Positions 1 to 10,155 of a stretch of 64,000 nt of DNA are shown piece by piece. How positions within the stretch are numbered: the first letter of the stretch is position 1; each line of letters begins with the position of its first letter. Position numbers and translations under genes: made by a program. The DNA is from Chamaecyparis obtusa (Eukaryota > Streptophyta > Pinopsida > Cupressales > Cupressaceae), in contig BSBK01000880.1 of the NCBI GenBank assembly GCA_027943335.1, forward strand, positions 506,001-570,000. The letters run 5' to 3'. The notes below the pieces were generated by a model. That model was given only the letters and a program-made list of their open reading frames with translations, had not been told where the DNA came from and did not search any database.

Positions 1-1
1 T

Positions 2-157
2 ACAGAAGTTGTACAGGAGTTGTACCAAAAAATGATTGAATCACTGGATTCATTTCTGGAAAAGTGTAAGAACACTGAAGACATGAAGTTGGAATTTGAG
101 GTCCTAGAGAAGCTTCGGATACATCAAAATATTCTTAATCTCCACATATCTCATTGA
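2..157 (+). CDS. 3' end of an unidentified coding frame (probable last exon)
   Basis: The frame is open from the window edge to a TGA at 155-157, giving 51 codons. The product is hydrophilic and helix-forming, starting TEVVQELYQKMIESL and ending NLHISH, with regularly spaced Leu, Glu and Lys that look like real protein rather than random AT-rich translation. The start or upstream exon lies outside the window. No retroelement motif is visible, so a host gene is possible. I do not recognise the family. It could also be a pseudogene fragment. Confidence 0.4.
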   Translation, partial: TEVVQELYQKMIESLDSFLEKCKNTEDMKLEFEVLEKLRIHQNILNLHISH

Positions 158-1454
158 ATTGGTGACTTATAATCTTGGCTTTATTCACAAGAAAATAACA
201 TCAACTTAAGGTAACAACATCCACTATTATATTCCAACCTTAATCATTGTTTTATCTTACCAAATTTAGAGACTGTTGCCGGTTCCTTCAAAGGCTGAGA
301 CTGTGATTCATCACCATTCAAGTCTTTTTGAAACCCGCTTCAAATCTTTCAGGCTACACCAAATACAAGTAATCCTACACTTTCATACTTCTCCTTCTGG
401 GGTCCCTTTTGAAATGACTGTCAACTCATTCATCTTCCTAGATCCAATAATCATTCGCTCAAATCTGCATATGATAATAATGTCTACTAAACAATATAAT
501 AGCTTAAATTTTCATTATACTCCTCTGTAAATGTTGATCAGAGGCTCACAATTTTGCAATTTTTAATATTATCAACTTAATACGACGACACCAAATAAGT
601 ATTAGAACAACTTGATGAATCAAGCTCACCAATAGTCATTTGACCTTCCCTAATTATTGTTGTCAAGCAGAACCTTTTTACCATGCTTGGATCTTCTGAA
701 TGGACTATGAAACATAGATCTTTTGGAAGCTCTTTTCCGTAGTGACTGTCAGACATATATCTTTTAACTATTTTGTGGCTGATATCAACTCTTCAACTTG
801 GCAAAATCAAGATTCAACACCAGGATAAAATTCATGTAACAGTTCTTGGCAAAAATTGTTATAAACTTAAACTCATTCAAAAGTTCAATACTCAGTTTCT
901 TTGCCAGACAACCACATGCCCGTGAACTGCTAGCAATATAAATTTAGAACAAAACATAAAAGACCGAATGCCTTTCACAGTCTAGAATACCAATCACTTA
1001 ATTGAATTCGGTTTCCCCAAATCGACAACTATTGTGCATGTCATATTTTGCTTTATAATCAATTTACTTTGTCTAAATGTAACTGAATCTTATTTGAGCA
1101 AATGTTTTTATTTCTATTCAAGAGGCTAGAACCCACAAACTAGAAGGAGGATTCAATATGTCATGTGAATGCCCATGTCTAACATCAATAATAGAACTTC
1201 ATGTTGTTCAGGTACATAAATAAATTTTACCTCATTCAATTATTTCAGACTCCTTCATCCCACAAGAACAAGAACACTTTGTAGGTCTGATACCACTGTT
1301 AGACTCAGGAATGCAATAGAATAAAAGATAATCCAAACATTATTATTATTACTTTTTCATCAAGATTGATTACATAAATAAGGCAGTCAAATAGCAGTTC
1401 AACTGCTATAGAAAAACTACCAAAACTGAAATATAAACTAACTTATAAACCCTA
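158..1454. other. Gene-free AT-rich stretch
   Basis: No coherent coding frame was seen; the short open frames here read as random translation. At 1290-1299 lies the string tctgatacca, the reverse complement of an initiator-tRNA-Met primer site, followed at 1301 by a TG-initiated stretch. This could be the edge of a decayed minus-strand copia LTR, but no partner LTR was found. Confidence 0.4.
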
Positions 1455-1912
1455 ATGATTAATACAATAACAGAGGTCATGGTGGGCAAACGAGCTAAAT
1501 CTTCCATCAGAGCTGAAGTTAAATTGTCTGCCCCCAAATCAGATTTTATTAAACTAAATTTGATGGCTCATCTAAGGAGTATCCGAGCAGATCTGGAGAT
1601 CGATGCATACTCAGAGACAGTGATGATCGTATCTTGTCAACTCTTTCTAAGTCCTTGCCTGATGGAACTAACAATATTGCAGATGTGACAACTTTATTAG
1701 AAGGTTTGAAACTTTCCAACCATCTCAAGGTGGAGAAGTTACATATGGAAGGAGATTCCCATATTTTTATCTTAGCCCTCATGTCAGAAAAAGTCTATAA
1801 CTGGCAAGTTTGGAAATTGTTACCTAGGTTTGAGGATATCAGAATTAACCGCGCCTATATGGAAGCAAATAGGATCGCATATTTTCTTGCCAATGTGGCG
1901 GTCATACAATAG
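1455..1912 (+). pseudogene. LINE-derived RNase H domain fragment
   Basis: Read with one frameshift near 1556, the translation follows the RNase H domain that ends ORF2 of plant L1-type LINEs: a KFDGSSK segment (first catalytic Asp), CILRDSD, then LLEGLKLS, MEGDSH (catalytic Asp) and a final region ending FLANVAV. The usual catalytic Glu just before the LLEGL block appears as Asp (ADVTTLLEGL), so the active site is not intact. Endonuclease and RT are absent upstream, so this is a 5'-truncated LINE copy or its remnant. The following 400 bases keep some open frame but no domain I recognise. Confidence 0.7.
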
Positions 1913-3235
1913 TCGGATCTTCAATTTTTTTCTCGCACAAATCTAATTGGGCTAATTTTGTGTGCCACATGATTGCTAGTGATTTCATCAAGGAAATTAA
2001 ATGTGAATTAGGGATTGCATAATTCCTTAGCTAGGCATATCTCATCTCTTAATTGTTTCCTGACGGTTGCAATTAGGTTGAATGACTATACAAATCTTTC
2101 GGCTCGTCTAATCTCAAAGTTGGCATCCAGTTTGATCCTACAGCTTGAAGCAGCTCCACCGGCCTATACACAACATGTCATGCCTCTCTTGCTTCAGGGG
2201 TTAGCCCAAGTAATTCTTCTTTTCAAGTTCCAGTTAAGGGAGGTGCTGCTACAGATGATGAGGTTGCTTCTAGGGTTTCGGCTGCTTCTAAAGGTGTTTA
2301 AATCTTTTGGCTCCTGAGTGAATATTGAAAGTCTGGCTTTATAATCTACTTGTTTTCCAAATATGGAAAAAAATTCGTTATCATCGGGGAAAATTTTGGT
2401 TGTTCTACGATGTATGTTCATTATGGTTTGTTTCGGAACCAATAGCAGCTACCCATACTTTGTACAGTAATTTGGGTAAAATTCAGTTTTATAGTTTTGC
2501 TACTATACAGCAGTCTAGCTTAGAGAGATTTGATTACCATATCGCTGTGATTTTGATAATAACCTTATGTAATGGATAATGTACAAAGCTAACAGAGTTA
2601 GCCATAGATGACTGATTTTTTGTGTAAATCTCTTATATGAAATTAGTACAAATTCAGGTCTTTGATTTTTTTAAAAAATAAATAAATTTTTTTTTTCCAT
2701 TTTAAGAAGACAAGCTAATTTATTTTGATTTTTATTATTTAGTACTATTTTAAATGAAATTATCATAAGATAAACAATATATGCTGGCCATCTTCATAAT
2801 GACAAGCCTGCATCTCAAAGCTTCTATATATATGAAAAAAATCAGCAATATTAAAATTTTCTAATATCTTATAGCCACTCTTAAGTAATGCACCCAAGAA
2901 CTAGCAATGAATGATTACACCACAGTAGGAACCTATATTTCTCTCTCGAGGACCAAGGTCAATTACAAACTCTTAAGTAAATCTTAATTCTTTTTCCAAT
3001 ATATTGTGCCGATCCTTTATTTATTTATAAAAAGACATTGGATAATTAAATGTTTTCTTCCAGTAACTTCCACATTTATAAAATTTCTCATTGTATTTTG
3101 AGGTTAAATAATTTACCCATTAAGTCCTATATTCCAATTTAACAAGGACTGTAGAGCTATGTTCTTGCCAAAGGTTGAAAAAAACAAAAATATGAAATTG
3201 TCGAATTCGTTTTGATTTTAATTTTGATTTTCTGT
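1913..3235. other. Probable LINE 3' flank, then AT-rich sequence
   Basis: The first 700 bases may be the 3' untranslated part of the preceding LINE fragment, running to an A/T-rich tail near 2665-2700. After that I see no gene or repeat structure up to the copia LTR at 3236. The last five bases (tctgt) resemble the flank at the other end of that element (cctat) at three of five positions, possibly a mutated target-site duplication. Confidence 0.35.
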
Positions 3236-3757
3236 TGAAGGAGGAGAAACAAAGATGAAAGCCTTTCCCTCAACTGCTATTCACAGTAGGGGCAACAACA
3301 CACACAAAAAAGCAAAAAAATGATATGCAAACAACAAAAAATAGGGTAGAGAACAGAGAATAAGGAAAATGAAAAACTTTTCTATTAAATAAAAAACTTA
3401 TGCACTGATGTGCATCATACAAAGGTGTTACAACTTCGATCAGACAAAATAAAAGTATTCTTCCTCAACTGCTGCTGAAATCTCTTGCTCTCTTCTAGAG
3501 CTCTAAGCTTTTTTTTTCCTTCTGCCCTTTTTCATTCCTTTCTTCTAGAGTGGTCTCAAACTTCTCTTCTTATTCTATTCCTTGAAAAATCAAATCTAAT
3601 CTACGGATGTCACTTGCCTCTTTGGTTTCCACAAAAAATTTATCACAACTATTGTGCACAGGCTTTTCACAGTAGGGGATAAAATCTGGTGGTTGGGGGC
3701 AGCAGAAAACACAGAGCAAATTAAATTGGCATGGGGCTCGAGGTTATTTTTCCAACA
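3236..3757 (-). repeat. 3' LTR of the copia element
   Basis: 522 bp, TGAAGG...CCAACA as written on the plus strand, matching 8162-8731 throughout. It lacks about 45 bases present in the 5' LTR (around 8605-8650), consistent with a small deletion in this copy. Confidence 0.9.
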
Positions 3758-3843
3758 CTCCCCGTTAACCTTGAGCTTTCCAAACATCCATACAAAAAAT
3801 TCATACGCTACAGGGGAATTTCAAAAATTTTATTACCTTCACC

Positions 3844-4785
3844 TCAGGAGCTGCTAGGAGAACCTCTGGAGCTCGCTACCAATACATCTACAACTCCTAA
3901 TTTTTCTCTTAGGATTTCATACCTCTCTCTTGGTAGTGGTTTGGTGAAAATGTCCATGAGATGCTGTTCGGATCTACAATACTGTAGCTCTATATCACCA
4001 TTTTCTGCTAACTCCCTTATAAAATGATAGCGGATCTCAATGTGCTTGCTCCTCCCATGAAACACTGGATTCTTTGTCAAAGCTATTGATGATACATTAT
4101 CACAAAATATGATTGTACCATCTACTTGTTCAACATTCAAAACACTTAGAATCCTTTTGAGCCAAATAGCTTGATATGCTACTGCATTGACTGCAATATA
4201 CTCAGCTTCTACTGTAGAAAGAGCAACTATGGGCTGCTTCTTGGATGCCCATGAGATGGCTCCTGAACCCATGTGAAACAGATAACCTGATGTGCTCTTC
4301 CTGTCATCTACACTACCTGCCCAATCACTGTCCGTGTAACCAACCAGCTCAAACTCACTTGATGCAGTATACAAAATGCCATAATTATTCATGTCACTGA
4401 TATACCTCAAGATTCTCTTTCCCACTTGCCAATGCGTGTCCTTAGGCTTCTCCATGAACCTAGAAATCAGACTTACTACATGCATTATATCAGGCCTTGT
4501 AGTAGTTAAATACATGAGACTTCCAACCATGCTCTTGTATAAAGTTGGATTCACTTCATTGCTGCAATCTTCCTTGCTTAACTTCAAACCTGTAGTTGTT
4601 GGTGTTGGTGCAGGGTTGCTATTGTGCATCTTGAATCTTTTTAGCACTATTGCTGCATACTTTGCTTGACAAATAAATATGCCATGATCCATTTGTTGTA
4701 CTTCTATACCCAGGAAATATCTCAACAAACCTAGATCAGTCATTTCAAATTCTCTTTTCATTGCATCCTTGAACTCAACAATCAA
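3844..4785 (-). pseudogene. copia RT C-terminus and RNase H
   Basis: The longest intact frame of the element, 313 codons. It carries the RT thumb and connection region (GSLMYLTTTRPDI) and then RNase H, with GYTDSDWAGS (catalytic Asp), ALSTVEAEYIA (catalytic Glu), FCDNVSS (Asp) and the terminal FTKPLPRERYE. The frame ends about 90 bases before the 3' LTR. Because the catalytic residues are intact this domain may have decayed later than the rest, but it has no start context of its own. Confidence 0.9.
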
Positions 4786-5571
4786 GAGATTATCATTTCC
4801 TATGAAAATGAGATCATCAGCATATAAATCAACAATTAATATGTGGAGCTCTGGGGTACCTCAAGAGCTACTGCCACAACCTTGGGGATTGCTGTCAAAC
4901 ACTTTGATGTAGAGCGTAGGTTCGCTGCTGCTTTTTCCAAAGCCATGACACGTCAACCATGAGTCTATTCTATTGTACCATGCCCTTGGTGCTTGTTTGA
5001 GACCGTAGAGTGCCTTTTTCAGCCTGCATACTTTGTTTTCTTGTCCTAGGACTTCATAGCTAGGTGGCTAATCCACATACACTTCCTCCTTAAGCACTCC
5101 ATTTAAGAACGTAGACTTCACGTCCATTTGGAACACCTTCCACTTGTGTTGGGCAGCTATAGCTAAGACTGCCCGCACTATTTCCATCCTTGCAATGGGT
5201 GCATAGGTCTCATCATAATCTCTTTCGGGCTATTGTTTGTACCCTTTAACAACCAACCTTGCTTTGTGCCTTTCTATCTTCCCTTCAAGTGTACTCTTGG
5301 TCTTGTAGACCCACTTAACTCCTATAACTTTCTTACCCTTGGGTAAATCAACAAGCTCCCATGTTTTGTTTCTTTCTATTGCATCTATCTCCTCATCCAT
5401 GGCTTCACACCATTTATTATCTTTCACTGCTTCTTCAAAGCATGTTGGTTCACAATGAGAAAATAAATCAAAATTCAGATTTTCATTTACCTCTTCATTC
5501 CTTGCATTGTCGTAGATCTCCCTCAATCTCCTTGTCTTATTTGGCATGAGTGAAGCGAGGGTTGGATTCAA
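4786..5571 (-). pseudogene. copia reverse transcriptase
   Basis: The N-terminal RT block is open at 5230-5571, with WCEAMDEEIDAIERNKTW, GVKWVYKTK and HKARLVVKGY. The catalytic region appears at 4813-4824 as Y-A-D-D followed by LIFIGND; most plant copia elements have YVDD. The segment between is interrupted by stops. The family makes cDNA from element RNA in virus-like particles. Confidence 0.85.
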
Positions 5572-6902
5572 GGTACTGTTGGAGTATTTAATGAGCTTGA
5601 TGAAGATGATGGGGTCGCTATATGTTCTCCTTGCTGTCTTTGGATGGGGGCAGCTCCATTGCTTGCTTCTCCTTCTTCATCTCCATCTTCTACTTCATTA
5701 AAGGGCACTGAAACTTGGATACCCGTGGCTGCATCAATAGTGCCATCCCATGATTCATTTTCAACAAACTCTACATCCCTACTGATTACCATTTTCTTTG
5801 TCACAGGGTTGTACAACCTATATGCCTTGGACTCTTCATTGTATCCAATGAAGATGCACTTTTCTCCTCTATCATCTAACTTCTACCTTATCTCCTTTGG
5901 CACGAAGGCATAAGCCACACACCCAAAGATTCTTAGGTGTTCAATACTCTACTTTTTCTTCATCCATCCTTCTTGTGGAACTTTGTTTGGGATAGCCTTT
6001 GTAGGACATCTATTGAGCAAGTAAACTTCTATTGAAACGACTTCACCCCAATATTCATTTGACAAACCTTTTTCCTTTAACATGCTTCTTGCCATCTCGA
6101 AGATTGTCCTATTCTTCCTTTCAGCCACTCCATTTTTCTATAGAGTGCACCTGGCTATAAATTGCTTCTGAATGCCCTCAATCTTGCAAAAATTTAGAAA
6201 TTCCTTGGAGACATACTCTCCCCCTCTGTCTATTCTCAGGACTTTGATAAAGTGTCCACTCTACTTCTCAACCATAGCCTTGAATTCTTTGAACTTCTTG
6301 AATGCCTCCATCTTGTTTTTCAAGAAGTAGATCCAAGTCTTCCTACTGTAATCATCTATGAAGGTTAGGAAGTAAACATTCTTAGAAAGCGTAGGCATTT
6401 GCATAGGTCCACATATATCAGAATGCACCAGCTGCAGTGGTGCTCTTGCCCTCCAAGATTTTCCTAATTGGAAGGGCAGCCTATGCTGTTTTCCTAGAAT
6501 ACATGCCTCACACTTTCCATCGGGCTCCACTTTTAATGGTAGCCCTTCAACCATATTCTTCTTAGATAATAATTTCAAACCTAAGTAACTTAAATGACCA
6601 TACCTTAGGTGCCATAGTCTGGATGGGTCCTTGATGATTGTTTTGAAGGCTGCATGTTGTAGTACTATTGTACTATGGTTTTGGTTAGAGGTTGCTACAA
6701 ATTTCATGGAGAAATCAGGCTTCATCAGGAGAGGAAACATGCGGTTCTTTGTCATTTGAACCGTGGCCATTTTCTTCTTGCTTCCTTCTTTGTCAAATAT
6801 GGCACATTCACCATTTTCCATATGCACTTTATAACCCTTTTGAACTAGCTGTCCAATACTTAGGAGGTTATGTTTCCAGCTTTGGTGCATAGTACACATC
6901 AT
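5568..6902 (-). pseudogene. copia integrase
   Basis: The best-preserved stretch (6261-6902) has the GAG_pre-integrase zinc region (LWHLRYGHLSYLGL, then CEACILGKQ) followed by the integrase core, with the first catalytic Asp in VHSDICGPM and a second conserved block in FLTFIDDYSRKTW. Beyond 6260 the frame is broken, and the C-terminal copia segment resumes at 5568-5816 with YNPVTKKMVISRDVEF. The position between protease and RT is diagnostic of Ty1/copia, because gypsy elements place integrase last. Confidence 0.85.
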
Positions 6903-7100
6903 GGATTACTCTTTTCTCACCTTTCTTGGTGAAAATGACAACCGTGCCTATGCCTATCACAGGAACTTTTTCATTTTTTCCTAACTTGATCTCAATAGCT
7001 ATGCTATTATCAATGGAGGAAAACAATCTTATGTTACCACTCGTGGTTGCTGCATGCACTATCTAAATACCAAACTTCAGCACTGCCCTGCTCAGCTACA
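6868..7100 (-). pseudogene. copia protease region
   Basis: The minus strand encodes VWYLDSACSN at about 7043-7080, the aspartic protease active-site region of copia elements (usual core DSG or DSA). A frameshift just after it moves the continuing reading into another frame (6868-7059), which carries the typical flap-side and C-terminal segment ending DVYYAPKLET. The protease would cleave the polyprotein; here it is split. Confidence 0.7.
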
Positions 7101-7194
7101 TTGCACACAATGAATGTACTTTGCATTTGTTCATTTTCAACTATCTTTTCATTTGCTATATGTGCACTATTCTTGGAATGATCATGTTGCCTCT

Positions 7195-8089
7195 TCTTAC
7201 ACTCACTAGCAAAGTGACCATACTTATGATAGTAATAACATTGAACATTACTCTTATCATACCTTTAATGTGTGTTGTTGTTCCTCTTCTTGTCATCTTG
7301 TTGAGAGCTGGTTGCTTCCTCTTGACTGCTAGAGCTACCTCTTCCATTGTAGCTTCTTCCTCTTCCTCTACCTCTAGGATATCTGCCCCTGTTGTCTCTT
7401 CCTCTTCCCCTTCCTCTCATATTTGTCTGGGCCTTAAAGGCTTGCTCAAGAGAAGGGGCAACTGATCTGTTCAGCCTTTACTCATGGGTTTGTAGGGAAC
7501 CCATCAACTAATCAATCGACATTTGAGAGAGGTCTTTGGCCTCTTCAATGGCTATGACTATTGGATCAAATTTGAGGGGAAAACATCTTAGGATCTTTTC
7601 AACAATCCTCTGATCTTCAATGACTTCTCCATTGATTTTTAACTAATTAGTCAATATGGAGACTCTTGTGTGGAAGTTTGATATAGACTCCACATCCTTC
7701 ATTTGAAGAGTCTCAAACTCTCTCCTTGGGATCTACAACTTGACCAATTTTACCTTGTCAGTGCCTTTGAAAGAGTTTCCCAAAATATCCCATGCTTCCT
7801 TTGAGTAGTTAGCTGCTGCTATTCTCGAGAATATGGCTTCTGCCATTGCACCTTCAATGAAGCTCAATGCTTTTGCATCTTTTCTCTGTGTTTCCTTCAA
7901 CTGGGTCTTTTGGGCATTTGTCATTCCATTGTAAACATTTTGGTCAATCACATCTGTGAACCCAGTGACCACTAAATCTCATAGATCATTGGCTACCATA
8001 ATTATCTTCATCTTCTTTTCCCATATGTCATAGCTTTTCCCATCAAATGTGGGTGGCTATTGCCATGCCTTTCCCTCTGCTCCAGCCAT
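7195..8089 (-). pseudogene. copia gag with damaged zinc knuckle
   Basis: The ATG at 8089 opens a UBN2-type copia gag: a PPTFDGKSYDIWEKKM start, a helical capsid-like region (7733-7972) and an Arg/Gly-rich stretch near 7380-7430. The nucleocapsid zinc knuckle lies at about 7199-7241. It reads C-Y-Y-Y-H-K-Y-G-H...C, so the second zinc-binding Cys of the CX2CX4HX4C pattern is now Tyr. Several in-frame stops interrupt the reading. The family role is to package element RNA in cytoplasmic particles; this copy cannot make the full protein. Confidence 0.8.
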
Positions 8090-8145
8090 GTGGATTTGGG
8101 GAAATACTCTAAACCCAGAAAATCAAATCTTGAGCCTAAACCTTT

Positions 8146-8158
8146 GGCTCTGATACCA
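8146..8158 (-). promoter_or_regulatory. Primer binding site (initiator tRNA-Met type)
   Basis: The minus strand reads TGGTATCAGAGCC, the standard copia primer site complementary to the 3' end of initiator tRNA-Met. It lies three bases inside the 5' LTR. Confidence 0.9.
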
Positions 8159-8161
8159 ATA

Positions 8162-8731
8162 TGAAGGAGGAGAAATAGAGATGAAAGCCTTTCTCTTAAC
8201 TGCTATTCACAGCAGGGGCAACAACACACACAAAAAAACAAAAATATGACATGCAACCAACAAAAAATAGGGCAAAGAATAGAGAATAAGGAAAATGAAA
8301 AACTTTTCTATTAAATAAAAAACTTATGCACTATTGTGCATCATACAAAGGTGTTACAACTTCGATTAGACAAAATAAAATTATTCTTCCTCAGCTGCTG
8401 CTAAAATCTCTTGCTATTTTCTATAGCTCTAATCTTTTTATTTTTCTTCTGCCCTTTTTCATTCCTTTCTTCTAGAGTGTTCTGAAACTTCTCCTCTTCT
8501 TATTCTATTCCTTGAAAAATAAAATCTAATCTGCGGATGTCACTTGCCTCTTCGGTTTCCACAAAAAATTTATCACAAATGTTGTGCACAGGATTTTCAA
8601 CCATTTACAATAAATTCATTTTTTTTGTCTTCTCAGAAAATCACGATAGAAGATAAAATCCAGTGGTTGGGGGCAGCAGAAAACATAGAGCCAATTAAAT
8701 TGGTGTGGGGCTCGAGGTTATTTTTCCAACA
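8162..8731 (-). repeat. 5' LTR of the copia element
   Basis: 570 bp, the longer LTR copy, with the same terminal bases as the other LTR. In the element's sense it is followed by three bases and then the primer site. Confidence 0.9.
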
Positions 8732-9758
8732 CCTATAACATTGAAACAACTTTGACTAGTTCTGTACAAATATTAATATAAATAAAATAATACACAAAGA
8801 TAATAAAGCTACATTCAAAATAAATTTAGATTTATTTTCATTTTAATTCTGATGTTTTATTAAAATACAATAATGCATGTAGGCAATGAAATTGCAAATA
8901 CAACAATGCATGTAGACATTTCATTACCAAGTTATCAAAACTTGCACTAATTTGCAAAGGATAATGATGCTGACATTGCATTATACCTTGAATACCATTG
9001 AAAATTCACTAATGCATATGGTCTACAATTTAAAATCGTTCTCATCTATAAAAGATTGTATACATATAGTCTATAAGAATTTGATTATCGTCCAATATGT
9101 GACCATACTCAAGGAGGAAGTTAGCAGGTCATTAACAGTGGCCTCAGTATCTTGTGTTTTTTAAAATTCTCCACTGATTTCTATCTTAATTTCTATAATT
9201 TCTATCCAATTTTCATTTTTAAGACACATTTCTTCTTCTTGGAAACTTATAGATTTATTTTTAAAGAATCTACAGGCACACCTGATGCATATGATCAATG
9301 GTCAAGGCAACAAATAACAAAAATCATGAAAATATTATTCAAACAAATCTGTAGAAAACTCATCCAATAATAGAGGTGCATGTGTCATCTGCATGGATAG
9401 TTTAATTTCTTCCATTTGAAACTCTATAAACTTACTAAAAAGTGTTGTAAAAATTCATAATTTATGTATTTTAAAGCATAAAACACATAGAACTAAAGCT
9501 CCCAAAACAATTGGATGCCAAATGTGTGAAGATTTTCAAATGTTTACCACTTGATGCTACTCCAATTAACTCACAAACCATTAATTCAAAAGTTTACTTG
9601 GCCGAAATAAAACTCAAAAGAATAATTAACAAGTGCCACGTAGTGGCCAAGTACTTGCCTTAAATTTGTAATTAATTATAATTATAATTATAATTATAGT
9701 TTTAGTAATCTTGTCATTTTTTGTCTGTTCAATTCACAAATCGTATTTAATTTGAGAA
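8732..9758. other. Gene-free AT-rich flank
   Basis: No coherent coding frame or terminal-repeat structure was seen. 9670-9705 is a short (ATTATA)-like low-complexity stretch. Confidence 0.5.
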
Positions 9759-9777
9759 ACAATTACGGTTATGTTTT
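9759..9777 (+). repeat. Target-site duplication of the LINE, left copy
   Basis: acaattacggttatgtttt, identical over 19 bases to 17729-17747. It defines the 3' end of the minus-strand LINE. Confidence 0.9.
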
Positions 9778-10155
9778 TGATAGATAAAGCAGAAAAAGGT
9801 TGCTGGCCCATAGAACAGAGGACTAGTAGCACATTAACAGAATATTAATGTAACTAGTCAAGTAGCAGTAACAGATAATAGTATTCAATAGTTCTAAATC
9901 TACCCCTATCAAAAACAAAAATCAGCTTACTAATCATACGAATTAAACCAAAGTATCTAATACTAGTAGTATCAAGTAAAGTATTAGTAAAAAGCCTCAC
10001 GGTGCTAACCAGAGAGTGATAAAAACTAATAAAATCCTCATTCACAAAATAGGGGGACCTAGGGCTAAGCCTTTTCAAAATTAACCAACACATAGGAACC
10101 CGAACTAATTTTTTCCACCCAACTGCTTAGATAGTAGTGTAGTCACCCATTCTTC
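9778..10155 (-). other. LINE 3' untranslated region
   Basis: The stretch between the ORF3 stop and the 3' target-site duplication. There is no domain in it; the 79-codon open frame at 9854-10093 looks like chance. Confidence 0.5.

Larger units (their letters stand above)
3236..8731 (-). mobile_element. Ty1/copia LTR retrotransposon, complete structure, inactive
   Basis: Both LTRs, a primer site, a short C-rich strand next to the 3' LTR (3758-3763, the complement of a GGGGAG polypurine tract) and the copia order gag, protease, integrase, RT, RNase H are all recognisable on the minus strand. The LTRs begin TGTTGGAA and end CTCCTTCA in the element's sense. A hand count over the first 295 aligned LTR bases gives about 25 mismatches, mostly transitions, so the insertion is not recent. 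Many stops and frameshifts interrupt the coding part. The flanks tctgt and cctat may be a decayed 5-bp duplication. Confidence 0.9.

Noticed and set aside
276..530. 84-codon plus-strand open frame
   Set aside because: No protein-like composition, no motif, and no continuation or splice context; likely chance in AT-rich DNA.
1290..1460. Minus-strand copia LTR remnant next to tctgatacca
   Set aside because: Suggestive primer-site complement and TG start, but no partner LTR or coding domain, so not called as an element.
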